Shown one piece after another: positions 7,712 through 16,492 of a DNA stretch of 64,000 bases. A model generated the notes under the pieces. That model made no database searches. It had not been told where the DNA came from and saw nothing but the letters and a program-made list of their open reading frames with translations. Position 1 is the first letter of the stretch; every line of letters starts with the position of its first letter. Source of the DNA: Rossellomorea aquimaris (lineage in GTDB: Bacteria > Bacillota > Bacilli > Bacillales > Bacillaceae_B); contig NZ_VTEX01000002.1 in assembly GCF_008180865.1 (NCBI RefSeq), positions 992,001 to 1,056,000 of the forward strand, written 5' to 3'. The position numbers were made by a program, and so were the translations under genes.

Positions 7712-8361
7712 TCGGTTGCCATCCTCAGCTCAATATAGTTTAGTAGATACGTAAGAGATAGAGTAAGGATTAAGTAGATGATAGCGACTGCCAGGTACGG
7801 TTCCCATACACGATAATATTGCCCCTGCATGGCCCGTCCCCAGTACATTAACTCTGGAGCGGCAATGACCGCTGCCAGGGAAGAGTCTTTCAATAACACG
7901 ATAAATTCATTTCCGTGGGATCATTCGCTTAAATGCCTGAGGGATGATGATGTACCTCATAGCCTGGATATTGGTCATCCCCAAAGATCTGGCTGCTTCC
8001 ATCTGCCCCCGGTCAATGGATTGAATGCCCCCACGGAAGATTTCGGCGATATACGCAGTGGCATTCAACGATAGAGCCACTAATGCAGACACAGCCGGAT
8101 TAATTTCCGACATGAGCATTGGCATCACACCAAAGTGAATGAGCAGGATCTGTACGAATAATGGCGTACCTCTAAAAAAGTTTATGTCCAAATGAAAGGT
8201 GTTCGAACGAGAAGGTAAGGGGAAATTCTGAATATCCCCATCAGCAGTCCGAAGATTAAGCCTAAAAAGATGGCTCCCACCGATAAACCGATTGTTAATA
8301 GTGCTCCCTTCAGAAAAAAAGGTAAGTATTCCCCAATAATGTCCCATCTGAAATTCAGCAT
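7708..8361 (-). pseudogene. Amino-acid ABC transporter permease, two frameshifts
   Basis: Three minus-strand segments together spell a normal His/Glu/Gln-type permease of about 219 residues. The first starts at ATG 8361 (AAAGGAG upstream) with MLNFRWDIIGEYL and stops at 8182-8184 after RTPFIWT. The middle resumes in another frame with INFFRGTPLFVQIL and contains the EAA loop (QMEAARSLGMTNIQAM) before stopping near 7907 after KRMIPRK. The third resumes with GNEFIVLLKDSSLAAV and ends at 7708. The first break looks like loss of one T in a Trp-Tyr context; the second like loss of five bases where relatives read IPPLGNEF. The two losses add to six, so the ends share a frame, but the stops intervene. 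Either a true pseudogene or a sequencing error. Confidence 0.85.
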
Positions 8362-8458
8362 ATCACGACTCCTTTTGTCCCGGTAACGGCGTGAGGCCGC
8401 TTCCCTTCTCAATAGTAGTAAATAGACTCATATAAAAGGGGCAGGAGAAGAATGAACC

Positions 8459-8485
8459 ATCCTCTTTAAAATCGATAAAGAAGAT
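8459..8485 (-). other. Intercistronic hairpin between binding protein and permease
   Basis: ATCCTCTTTA (8459-8468) and TAAAGAAGAT (8476-8485) pair at 9 of 10 positions (the tenth is a possible wobble). No long T run follows. Stems at this point in binding-protein operons commonly protect the upstream message so that the binding protein exceeds the membrane parts (known of such operons; inferred here). Confidence 0.45.
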
Positions 8486-8516
8486 CATCCAAACTTTCAC
8501 TACGCCCCTTGTTCCC

Positions 8517-9326
8517 TTATTCTGCTTGCTCTAATAAAGCGTCAGTGTTCGGTTCTGTACCAAACCATTCTTTGTAAATCCCAGCATAAGTACCATTTTC
8601 AATCACTTCTTTAACCGCTTTATCGAAATCAGCTTTCAGCTCACTGTCTTTAGGGAACATTAAGCCATAAAATTCAGATTCGAAGTTTTCAGGATCTTCA
8701 ACTGTATTGAAATTGTCATCCGGATTATTTTTCACATATTCATTTACAACCGTATTATCCGTTACAACGGCATCGACTTGACCTTGCTTCAATGCTGTAA
8801 TGGCAACTACATTGTTTTCGCATTTAGAGATATCAGGGCTGCTCTGCCCAACTATTTTCTCTGCTGCCGCTTGACCGGTCGTTCCATTTTGAACCCCGAT
8901 TTTCAGCCCTTTCAGGTCCTCTGCACTTTTGATATCCACACCTTCACCAAACATGATCATGTGAGTGGATTCAAAGTAAGGATTGGAAAAATCAAACGTT
9001 TCTTTGCGGTCATCATTGATGGTGATCCCGGAAATCCCCATATCGACTTCCTTTCCACCTTGAACTGCTGCAAATAACGGATCCCATCCAATGTTCTTTA
9101 CTTCGTACTCAAAGCCGGCTTCTTTCATGACGGCCTCTAAAAAGTCGATATCAAAACCGACGATTTCCCCTTTATCCATATATTCAAATGGAGCAAAGGC
9201 TGCATCGGTGCCCACTACAAGCTTTTCTTTTTTATCTCCGCTTGCTTCTTCACTTCCACAGGCAGTCATGATTGCTGCCAATCCAATCATTAATACTAGA
9301 AATAATCCTCTTACTTTCTTCTTCAT
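8517..9326 (-). CDS. Amino-acid ABC transporter substrate-binding lipoprotein
   Basis: A 269-residue extracellular lipoprotein of family 3 solute-binding proteins. A lipoprotein signal peptide ends in MTAC with the acylated Cys at residue 23. The mature part begins with an acidic linker, then LVVGTDAAFAPFEYMD, the first ligand-binding strand, and GFDIDFLEAVMKEAG, the family signature. It would capture a polar amino acid and feed the permease encoded downstream, which is frameshifted here. ATG start with a Shine-Dalgarno-like GGGGCCAAGGATG context. A good sigma-A promoter lies at 9367-9395. Confidence 0.92.
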   Translation of the reverse strand: MKKKVRGLFLVLMIGLAAIMTACGSEEASGDKKEKLVVGTDAAFAPFEYMDKGEIVGFDIDFLEAVMKEAGFEYEVKNIGWDPLFAAVQGGKEVDMGISGITINDDRKETFDFSNPYFESTHMIMFGEGVDIKSAEDLKGLKIGVQNGTTGQAAAEKIVGQSSPDISKCENNVVAITALKQGQVDAVVTDNTVVNEYVKNNPDDNFNTVEDPENFESEFYGLMFPKDSELKADFDKAVKEVIENGTYAGIYKEWFGTEPNTDALLEQAE

Positions 9327-9366
9327 CCTTGGCCCCTAAAATAGTTTTTATTTTCTGATAATTATA

Positions 9367-9395
9367 ATTATACATATATTTTACTAGAAAACCAA
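9367..9395 (-). promoter_or_regulatory. Sigma-A promoter of the amino-acid transporter operon
   Basis: On the minus strand TTGGTT (plus 9390-9395), an exact 17-nt spacer, then TATAAT (plus 9367-9372). It lies 41 nt before the binding-protein start codon. Confidence 0.7.
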
Positions 9396-9522
9396 TGAAT
9401 TTTAGAAGATTTACAGTATTCAGACTAATCATTATCTACTAGTAACGATTTTTTTGTGTATTTTTTGCATATCAAAAGAAGTATTTAATTTATATGTTTT
9501 TTTGTCATTTCTATCTTTAACA

Positions 9523-9551
9523 TTGACAGTCTCCACTATAGGTTTCAAAAT
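9523..9551 (+). promoter_or_regulatory. Sigma-A promoter of the RsbR-like gene
   Basis: Perfect TTGACA at 9523-9528, 17-nt spacer, then CAAAAT at 9546-9551 (4 of 6). The ATG of the STAS-domain gene follows at 9584. Confidence 0.55.
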
Positions 9552-9583
9552 AAGAGTATAAGCCAAGTTTAAAGGGAGAGTTT

Positions 9584-10447
9584 ATGGATACACATTCGTC
9601 TGATTTATATAAATACTTAGTTGATCATGCCTTAGATTTCACTGAAGACTGGTTGAAGTTCCAGAATTTAAAATCCGGATCTCACTATTCTCCTGATTCT
9701 CCGACAGAGGTACTCAACAAAATAAAAGAACAAAACTCTAATTATGTGAAGATCATCGCCAAGTGTCTGTTACTTTCTCAAGAAGAATCAAAGGAAGTGA
9801 TCTATAACTGGACCCGGGAAACCGCTGCCCATCGCAGTAAATCCAATACGTCCTTGGATGAGGTTGTTCGTAACTCTGGTGTGTTCAGAAGAGTGTATTG
9901 GACGTATGTCGAAAAGTTTGTGGAAGACTCGAACGTAAACATCCCGTTGAAAGAAGTATTTGAGTGGGAACGAAAGATCAATTTCGCATTGGATTATGTG
10001 TTAGAAACGTTCACTTCCACGTTCTTGAACATATTAATGAATCGACTCCAGGCACAGTCTACCCTGATTAAGGAATTAAGTACACCGGTCATTTCTTTAA
10101 CTTCAGAGGTAGGACTTCTGCCTATCATTGGAGATATTGATACGACACGTGCCCGTACGATATTAGAATCAACCCTTCAACAAAGTGCCGATGCCCATTT
10201 ATCCATGTTGATCATCGACTTATCCGGAGTGGTATTGGTTGATACCATGGTCGCCCAGCAAATCTTCCATCTCATCGATGCCTTAAATCTACTTGGAGTG
10301 AAGAGCGTCATCACCGGGATTCATCCGGAAGTAGCTCAGACAGCCATCCATTTAGGATTGGATTTTTCCAATATCCATACTGAAAATTCCCTCGAGCGAA
10401 TCATTGCAGATGTAATTCAGGAAAATAGCGAATTTTTGCATGTGTAG
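9584..10447 (+). CDS. RsbR-family stressosome protein (STAS domain)
   Basis: A 287-residue protein with an N-terminal non-heme globin-like sensor domain (about 1-150) and a C-terminal STAS domain (about 165-280). The STAS part keeps both threonines that RsbT phosphorylates in RsbR proteins: the one in LSGVVLVDTMVAQQ and the one in GIHPEVAQTAIHLG. Together with RsbS and RsbT such proteins form the cytosolic stressosome that starts the sigma-B response. It most resembles the unlinked RsbR paralogues of B. subtilis (YkoB, YojH, YqhA); which one cannot be decided. ATG with GGGAGAG upstream. Single gene. No other rsb gene is in the window. Confidence 0.85.
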   Translation: MDTHSSDLYKYLVDHALDFTEDWLKFQNLKSGSHYSPDSPTEVLNKIKEQNSNYVKIIAKCLLLSQEESKEVIYNWTRETAAHRSKSNTSLDEVVRNSGVFRRVYWTYVEKFVEDSNVNIPLKEVFEWERKINFALDYVLETFTSTFLNILMNRLQAQSTLIKELSTPVISLTSEVGLLPIIGDIDTTRARTILESTLQQSADAHLSMLIIDLSGVVLVDTMVAQQIFHLIDALNLLGVKSVITGIHPEVAQTAIHLGLDFSNIHTENSLERIIADVIQENSEFLHV

Positions 10448-10504
10448 GAAGGTGGACGCAAAATAAAAGGCTCATTTCATAATGTATGTTGCTATTGTAG
10501 AAGA

Positions 10505-10630
10505 GAAAGTAATAGTTGATTTCCGCTACAGGATGCTCGCTTTCCGCGGGGCTGGCGGTGAGCCTCCGGGGTCTCACCTGTCCAGCTATTCCCGCAGGAG
10601 TCGAGCCTCCTTCCGCTCCAATCAACTTTC
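10505..10630. repeat. Palindromic dispersed repeat of about 125 bp
   Basis: AGTTGATT (10514-10521) and AATCAACT (10620-10627) close the element. Inside, TTTCCGC/GCGGAA-type and CGCGGG/CCCGCA-type segments pair, and GGCGGTGAGCC with GGGGTCTCACC form further stems. The GC-rich body lies in AT-rich flanks. Sequences with this layout (AGCGGAA, CTCCTGCGGGA, GTGAGACCCC blocks) recur in many Bacillaceae genomes as I recall. It can look like a short ORF but has no coding features. Confidence 0.8.
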
Positions 10631-10766
10631 TGAGCATGTATCCTTAATGGAAAACAATAAAAACAAGAATTTTAGCAAACAATCTCATTTAAGGTAAGTA
10701 GAGATTGATTTACCTTTTAAGAAAGAAGAATTTTTTTGGCTTCTTTGTTTTCTTGCACACCTCGAA

Positions 10767-10932
10767 GCTCTGTCAAGAAATTCGGTTAAATATGGTGAGG
10801 GGAACTGCGCAGACTCCGGCGGATTTTGGGCGTGCCGAGACCCCGTTCGGCTAAGCTGAGGAGGCTCGGCCGAACGCTAGCTGCAAGCGGAGCAGTTCCC
10901 CTCACCATCGAGCACACACTAATAGACAGAGC
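10767..10932. repeat. Second, unrelated long inverted-repeat element
   Basis: A 17-bp perfect stem, starting ATGGTGAGGGGAACTGC at 10792-10808 and closing at 10892-10908, encloses about 83 nt. CGTTCGGC (10844-10851) pairs with GCCGAACG (10869-10876) inside. An outer 8-bp pair, GCTCTGTC (10767-10774) and GACAGAGC (10925-10932), flanks it. It differs in sequence from the element 140 bp upstream. With it, and the terminator that follows, the 10448-11032 gap is explained; no gene is seen there. Confidence 0.8.
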
Positions 10933-10982
10933 CTTGCAGAGCTTATGTTAAAAAACAACAATCATTGCGAAAAGGGCAATAT

Positions 10983-11029
10983 AAAAAGACTGATTCTCGC
11001 AGGGCACCCCCTTCAGAATCAGTCTTTTT
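10983..11029. terminator. Terminator of the TPR-GTPase gene
   Basis: AAAAAGACTGATTCT (10983-10997) pairs perfectly with AGAATCAGTCTTTTT (11015-11029) around a 17-nt loop, with T runs on both strands. It immediately follows the minus-strand stop codon at 11033. Confidence 0.85.
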
Positions 11030-11032
11030 TTA

Positions 11033-13777
11033 TTATGAATAATGATGTGAAGCTTTATAACTCGCTTTCACCATATATTCATGTTGAAGCAGTTTCACTT
11101 CGAATAAAGTGATCGGGTCGAAATATCGCTCCGGATTTGCTTTCATTTTCTTTAACGTTTCTTTGTCGCTTGCAATATCTGTTTCTGTATCTTTAATCGT
11201 GACGCCCAATTGTTTAAATGGCTCTGCGAAGAAAGAGTGAACATCCTGCTGCAGTGATTTTTCGAACAAATCAAACTGAAGGAAAAATTTATTGACGACA
11301 GATGCCGTGATATCCTGGTAATCTTCGTTCTCCAGGTAGCGCTTGTATTGATTGTAGAGTAACGACTTATTCTGAGGCAATACACCTAAGAGCTTTCCGG
11401 CACTTTTTAATAGGAACTGAGCCGGTTTAAAGCGCAAGAGAATATTCTCTTTATCAATCTGGGCTCTCGTTCCCATTCGGTTTACATCCCGGCGCCAGTC
11501 GTCCATTACTTGGAAATCACATTGTAAAATGACTTTATCCTTCCCGAATAACTCGTTGAAGGTTTCACTCATCTCATTTAAATAGTTCTGACTGTCTTGA
11601 AGCTCCTGCTTTGAAAAGCCAAGCCACTCCTCAAGGGATTTGACATAACGGGGCATGAGATCATCTTGGATATACCCTTGAATCCGCGTATTCATCGCTT
11701 CATTTAACTCTGTATGGATCTGTTTGAAATCACTTTCTTCACTGATCAGATCAGAACAGCCGCTAAGGATACCGGGGATTTTCTCAGAGATTTCCTTCTT
11801 CATCGCTTCTTTCTTCTTATGGAAAGAATCCTTAATGACTGATACCTTATCGCTTTGCATGTCACTTAAGTAGTTTTCAAAGCCGTTCAAACGTGTCAGG
11901 ATATCTTCATTCTTCTCTATAGTCTCTTTCAGTTCATTTTCACGATTCTTACGTTTTGAGTAAAGATCTCTTAAAGTTTTTCTGACCAGATAAAATAACT
12001 TGGCCCCACGTTCCCCTTTGAGCACGTTTCCATTCACCATATACTGTTTCTTCAGGAAGGACTGAACATCCTGTCGCTGCAAATGAACGGCTTCCAGGGA
12101 TGAATATGGTAGCACCTCTGCGTCCGGGAACCATTCCCGGGCTTTGTTTCGTGCTGATTCAATAATCTCTTCTGTACGGTCAGAGTGAGATACCTTGTCC
12201 ATCTTATTTAATAAGAAATGTACGTTCACAGGCTGTCCGATCTCCGTTAATTTTCTTAAGGTTTGTCTGTCCTCTGTATTAAACGGGGCATCGGCATTCA
12301 ATACATACAGTAATCCATCAGCTACAGGATAAAAGGCTGTCAGATCATCCAGATGCCTTTGGCCGGTTTGAACGTCAATGATGGCACTTCTGTTTTTCTT
12401 AAGGAACTCAGACGGGAGTTTATATTCCACGAATGCTTCTCTTTGCATCAGTTCTTCAAAATCAGCGATGCTCTCTACTTTGTGAACTCCATGATCGTGA
12501 ATCTCCTTCACTTCTACCTGCTGATCATGATAGCTATAAATGATGGTGGAGTCTTCAGCCTCACCGACGCTCTCACCTAAAACGGATTGAACGAAGGAAG
12601 ACTTTCCGCTTGAGCCACTCCCTGCGATTAATAAATGGTGTTCACTCAGATCCATTAACTGCTCCGCAATCCATTTTGTTTTATACCCTACAGAAGCATC
12701 ATTTCGTTCTGACCAATCAATAATTTTATTTAAGAACAGGATAATGTCTTCAAAGCGGGCTTGATAGGAATCTCCTTCAAGCAGGATCATTTCCGCTTCA
12801 TCCGTCACCATCTGTTCAATGCTGTACGAAAAGACATCGTTCCAGGCTAAAACGGCAGCTGCCGGGAAAAGTGGTTGATGATCCCTGCTCACTTTGAGCC
12901 AATTGCTCAGCATGCTTGGCATAAAGCCTTCCAGGTCTTTCACTAAGTAGTTGCCTTCAAGGAATCCTACGTATGCTTCCTGGAATTGGGATAGGATGTC
13001 CTCCCATGATTCGTTCGGGAGTATTTCTACATATTCAAAGATTGTATTTACCGTCAGCATCCATTCAATATGGGCGACCGGATTGCTTCTGTAACTTGTC
13101 CATAGAGAAGACACGAGATCCTTGAATTGTTTACGATCCTTTTCATAAACCGCAATCAATAAATCGTAGAAATAGGTAGGCGCAAAGGATGTTGTGTAAC
13201 CTTGATCCCCGTATTCCCTCAGAATCTTGAACCAAGCGGGATCCTGGGTCCGGATCGATTCCTGAACCGCCAGTTCCACGGCTTTATTCCAGTCCTCTTG
13301 TTCTTCATAAAAAGTCCGGGCGAGTTCAGTTACGTTGGGATAGTCCGGATCGATCGTCAATGCTTTGTCGATGGTACGATATGCTGACTGGATCTTATTT
13401 CGTTCGATATAAAGAGAGAATAGCTGCAGGGATACTTCCAGCGTTAAAATCGTGCTTTCCGTTTGGATAGCTGTATAGACATCCTCAGCTGACGATAACA
13501 ACCCAAGCTCATAGTAAGAATCCGCGATATTCTTCTTTGCCCAAGGTTCTAATTCGTTCTGGATGCTTTCCCATTTGAAAATAGCCGCTTCATAGTCCTT
13601 GCTATGAAAATAGACCTCACCCTGTGCATAGCGAATGAACGTTAAATCATACGGTTCATTTTGCTGCTCTTCTACAAAAGCTTGACCAAGCACTTCAATT
13701 GGATGACGGTTCGTGTCATAGTCTACTAAAAAAGTTCCATAGAATGACTTTTCCATTAGTAATTTTTCTTCTGTCAT
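11033..13777 (-). CDS. Large TPR-GTPase (dynamin-like) protein
   Basis: A 914-residue soluble protein that I do not recognise as a named gene. Residues 45-190 look like TPR helices (YAQGEVYFHSKDYEAAIFKW, YYELGLLSSAEDVY, IQSAYRTIDKALTIDPDYP). A GTPase follows: P-loop GSGSSGKSS at 386-394, a G3-like IIDVQTG near 468, and NKMD (G4) at 524-527. Residues 590-680 are strongly helical and charged (RKNRENELKETIEKNED), as in dynamin-like stalks, and the rest is helical. This combination suggests a membrane-remodelling or stress GTPase, which is inference. ATG 13777 is chosen because GGAGG lies 5 nt upstream. Single gene between an RsbR paralogue and an MFS gene. Confidence 0.75.
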   Translation of the reverse strand: MTEEKLLMEKSFYGTFLVDYDTNRHPIEVLGQAFVEEQQNEPYDLTFIRYAQGEVYFHSKDYEAAIFKWESIQNELEPWAKKNIADSYYELGLLSSAEDVYTAIQTESTILTLEVSLQLFSLYIERNKIQSAYRTIDKALTIDPDYPNVTELARTFYEEQEDWNKAVELAVQESIRTQDPAWFKILREYGDQGYTTSFAPTYFYDLLIAVYEKDRKQFKDLVSSLWTSYRSNPVAHIEWMLTVNTIFEYVEILPNESWEDILSQFQEAYVGFLEGNYLVKDLEGFMPSMLSNWLKVSRDHQPLFPAAAVLAWNDVFSYSIEQMVTDEAEMILLEGDSYQARFEDIILFLNKIIDWSERNDASVGYKTKWIAEQLMDLSEHHLLIAGSGSSGKSSFVQSVLGESVGEAEDSTIIYSYHDQQVEVKEIHDHGVHKVESIADFEELMQREAFVEYKLPSEFLKKNRSAIIDVQTGQRHLDDLTAFYPVADGLLYVLNADAPFNTEDRQTLRKLTEIGQPVNVHFLLNKMDKVSHSDRTEEIIESARNKAREWFPDAEVLPYSSLEAVHLQRQDVQSFLKKQYMVNGNVLKGERGAKLFYLVRKTLRDLYSKRKNRENELKETIEKNEDILTRLNGFENYLSDMQSDKVSVIKDSFHKKKEAMKKEISEKIPGILSGCSDLISEESDFKQIHTELNEAMNTRIQGYIQDDLMPRYVKSLEEWLGFSKQELQDSQNYLNEMSETFNELFGKDKVILQCDFQVMDDWRRDVNRMGTRAQIDKENILLRFKPAQFLLKSAGKLLGVLPQNKSLLYNQYKRYLENEDYQDITASVVNKFFLQFDLFEKSLQQDVHSFFAEPFKQLGVTIKDTETDIASDKETLKKMKANPERYFDPITLFEVKLLQHEYMVKASYKASHHYS

Positions 13778-13940
13778 AATGTCCTCCGTTATATGTGGAT
13801 CCCCCTGTTCAAGGAACCTCACAGACTAGTCTATTTCTATCATTCTAACAGAATTTCCTTGGGATAAAATTTCATTTCCTTTTCAATTTCCGATTGATAC
13901 TTTCTGCCGTGATGCTTAGGGATCACTTCCGTTACAGAAG

Positions 13941-13995
13941 AAAGGACTACCCGTTACTAAAGGCGGCATGCGCCCTCAAAAACAGATAGTCCTTT
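13941..13995. terminator. Terminator after the MFS gene
   Basis: AAAGGACTA (13941-13949) pairs with TAGTCCTTT (13987-13995). The loop holds a second GC-rich stem (GGCG with CGCC around 13962-13974). It lies between the tandem minus-strand MFS and TPR-GTPase genes, so it separates their transcripts. Confidence 0.7.
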
Positions 13996-14024
13996 TTACT
14001 TACCACCATTGTTCAGCCATCAAA

Positions 14025-15218
14025 CTAGGCGGATGTCTGGTGAACAAACTTTTTTTGTTTGCGTCCTTCCAGTATCGCTACAACTAAAGCAATGAGCAGG
14101 AATAAGCTTGAGATCTGGAATAAAACACCCGTCTCAACATATTGTGCAAGCACTCCGAATACTAAGCCGCTTAAGCCGATTCCAAGATCAATGGACGAGA
14201 AGAACATCCCATTGGCCACTCCCCTTCTATTGTCAGGAGTTAATGACAAAGTCCAGGATTGGAGTGTTGGAATAAGAGATCCAAATCCAACTCCAAACAA
14301 AATACCTGATACGATGATGAGGAAATCAGAATGAGCATAGGATAATACCCACATACCGATAAAGGTAATCACGATACAAAAGAGAACAAGCCCCTTAGGT
14401 CCGCGTTCATCAAACCATTTCCCGGCAATCGGTCGTGATAGGGACGCCATGATTGCATTACATAAATAGAATAAGAAGATATGCTGGATTCCACGTTCTT
14501 CCCCAAAGATGACGATAAAGGTAACGATCGACCCGTAACCAAAGGTCACCATGATCGTAATGAACGCTGGAAACCAGCTGGATTTTTCAACTAATGAACC
14601 CAGATAGGAAAACTTCAAGTCTTCCTTTTTCGTTTCTTTGACGACTTGAGGTGTACGGTAATGAACGACACCTAACAAGATAACCGCGATAACACCCAGT
14701 GCACTGGAAGTAATGATCAGGTTTGTGAAGGTCGTTACCTGGAATAAATATATCCCGAGACTTGGAGCTATAATCATTCCAATCGTAATCGACAATCCGT
14801 AATATCCCATTCCTTCACCTAAACGTGATTTCGGCACCACATCCACGGCTGCCGTCCCATTCACCGTTGTAGACCATCCCCATGCCAACCCGTGTACAAA
14901 CCTGAATAAAAGAAAGATGAATACCACACTGGACAATGGATAAATCACCGTGATCAATAATAACGAGATTCCACCTATTAATACAAGAGGTTTCCTGTCC
15001 CTGTATTCAAGCATAAACCCAATGAACGGCCTGCTTAACACTGCACCTATCGAAAATAACGTCGTCACTAATCCAATTTCCAAACCTGAAGCCCCGATCG
15101 ACTTTATATAAGGCGGAAGCGTCGGTATCAGCATTTGAAACGACATAAACACAAACAAGTTTCCTACCATCAACATAATAAAAGACCTCGTCCATAAAGG
15201 ATCCTTTACCTTATCCAT
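14025..15218 (-). CDS. MFS transporter
   Basis: A 397-residue major facilitator with about twelve hydrophobic helices. The loop between helices 2 and 3 carries the MFS motif A variant (SRPFIGFMLEYRDRKPLVLIGG), and helix 4-5 has the pattern HGLAWGWSTTVNGTAAVDVVPKSRLGEGMGYYGL, typical of drug/proton antiporter-like carriers in Bacillaceae. The second half repeats the motif (SRPIAGKWFDERGPKGLVLF). The substrate is unknown; efflux is the usual guess for this group. The start is ATG 15218, with AAAGGGGG upstream, rather than an in-frame start seven codons earlier. Monocistronic, with a terminator at 13941-13995. Confidence 0.85.
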   Translation of the reverse strand: MDKVKDPLWTRSFIMLMVGNLFVFMSFQMLIPTLPPYIKSIGASGLEIGLVTTLFSIGAVLSRPFIGFMLEYRDRKPLVLIGGISLLLITVIYPLSSVVFIFLLFRFVHGLAWGWSTTVNGTAAVDVVPKSRLGEGMGYYGLSITIGMIIAPSLGIYLFQVTTFTNLIITSSALGVIAVILLGVVHYRTPQVVKETKKEDLKFSYLGSLVEKSSWFPAFITIMVTFGYGSIVTFIVIFGEERGIQHIFLFYLCNAIMASLSRPIAGKWFDERGPKGLVLFCIVITFIGMWVLSYAHSDFLIIVSGILFGVGFGSLIPTLQSWTLSLTPDNRRGVANGMFFSSIDLGIGLSGLVFGVLAQYVETGVLFQISSLFLLIALVVAILEGRKQKKFVHQTSA

Positions 15219-15429
15219 AAGAAAACCCCCTTTCACCATCTATCAATAATCCTCCCAATACATTAAGGAGGATAATATTTCGCATTACTAAATAATAGCA
15301 CATAAAACACAATTGCGATACGATTTACAACCCGTGAAAACATGCTAGTTTTTTACAAATATTGCACAATGTAACGCGTGATTTTCTTATGATTGAATTT
15401 AAGTGAATATAGGGAAAGTAATACTGACT

Positions 15430-15574
15430 GTTTTTTTGGCTCATTCCGGGTAGAGAAGGACAGGCGATAGAGCAAATTCATTTGCTCCTAGCGCCTGTCC
15501 TTCTCTATCCGGCCTTTCAGCGTCCGCTGAAAGGCGAGTGAAACGAACGTTTCACTCGAACGAGCCAAAAAAAC
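15430..15574. repeat. 145-nt element folding as a closed three-hairpin junction
   Basis: A perfect 13-bp outer stem (15430-15442 with 15562-15574, G-T7-GGCTC) encloses three hairpins. The first is a 21-bp arm (15446-15466 with 15492-15512, one G-T wobble), topped by GAGCAAA/TTTGCTC with a TTCA loop. The second is CCTTTCAGC/GCTGAAAGG (15513-15521, 15526-15534). The third is CGAGTGAAAC/GTTTCACTCG (15535-15544, 15549-15558). Nearly every base pairs. The outer T7 and A7 tracts could make it a bidirectional terminator between the divergent MFS and pxpB genes, or it may be a mobile palindromic repeat or structured RNA. I see no gene in the rest of 15219-15772. Confidence 0.85.
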
Positions 15575-15642
15575 AAATGCAGAATAACCAGTCCCCCACA
15601 CACCATAATTCTTGGAATAACCATCTAATTCCCAACCTTTTA

Positions 15643-15670
15643 TTGAAAAGACAAAGAATTATACTATAAT
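15643..15670 (+). promoter_or_regulatory. Sigma-A promoter of the pxpBC operon
   Basis: TTGAAA (15643-15648), a 16-nt spacer, then a perfect TATAAT (15665-15670), about 100 nt upstream of the TTG start of pxpB. Confidence 0.65.
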
Positions 15671-15772
15671 AACAACATGGCTTAAATTTCTGAATAATCT
15701 TATTTGCACGCCTACTCATACATAATTATTTTTTATTTTTTATAATCATACAAGACGAATGGAGGTAGTTCT

Positions 15773-16492
15773 TTGAATTATACGTTACGACCATTGGGCG
15801 ATCATGCCGTCGTTATACAATTAGGAAATTCAATTCAGCAAGAAACACACGAAAAGGTTAAAGCAGTCACCACCTTTTTTGAAACCCGGACAATCGACTG
15901 GCTTGTTGAATACATACCGGCATTTACAACCGTCACACTTTATTACGACCCAATCAGAATCATAGAATCTTACAAACCTTTTCAGAGTACATTACCGTAC
16001 AAAATTGTCTGTTCAGAAATTGAACATATACTTTCCCAACTTACAACCTTAGAACAATCAGATTCCCGAATCGTCGACATTCCCGTCTGCTACGGTGGAG
16101 AATTCGGACCAGACCTTGAAGATGTCGCGAACCACAATCACATGTCTATCGAAGAAGTCATCGCGAAACATTCCAATGGTGACTACCTCGTATACATGAT
16201 TGGATTCGCCCCGGGGTTCCCTTATATCGGAGGCATGTCCCCGGATATTGCGACACCGAGAAGGGAATCACCCCGCCTCAAGATCCCGGCTGGCTCAGTT
16301 GGAATTGCCGGAGAACAAACAGGCGTATACCCGATTGAAACACCAGGAGGGTGGCAGCTGATTGGTCGAACCCCCTTAAAATTATTCAAACCAAATAATG
16401 ACGACTCACCAAGCTTACTAAAAGCAGGTGATCGAATTCGTTTCACTCCCATTTCATTTGAAGAATATAAAGCATTGGAGGAGGAACAATGA
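15773..16492 (+). CDS. pxpB: 5-oxoprolinase subunit PxpB (KipI-like)
   Basis: A 239-residue member of the KipI/PxpB family. Its C-terminal half has the family block YMIGFAPGFPYIGGM, then PRRESPRLKIPAGSVGIAGEQTGVYPIETPGGWQLIGRTP, the cyclophilin-like domain. With PxpC and PxpA it forms the cytosolic 5-oxoprolinase that hydrolyses 5-oxo-L-proline to glutamate using ATP; in B. subtilis KipI was also described as an inhibitor of the sporulation kinase KinA. TTG start chosen because GGAGGT lies 7 nt upstream. It overlaps pxpC by 4 nt. The third subunit, pxpA, is absent from this cluster. Confidence 0.93.
   Translation: MNYTLRPLGDHAVVIQLGNSIQQETHEKVKAVTTFFETRTIDWLVEYIPAFTTVTLYYDPIRIIESYKPFQSTLPYKIVCSEIEHILSQLTTLEQSDSRIVDIPVCYGGEFGPDLEDVANHNHMSIEEVIAKHSNGDYLVYMIGFAPGFPYIGGMSPDIATPRRESPRLKIPAGSVGIAGEQTGVYPIETPGGWQLIGRTPLKLFKPNNDDSPSLLKAGDRIRFTPISFEEYKALEEEQ

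Noticed and set aside
10482-10697. A 71-residue frame in the repeat region after the RsbR-like gene
   Set aside because: It reads through a palindromic repeat and has no ribosome site.
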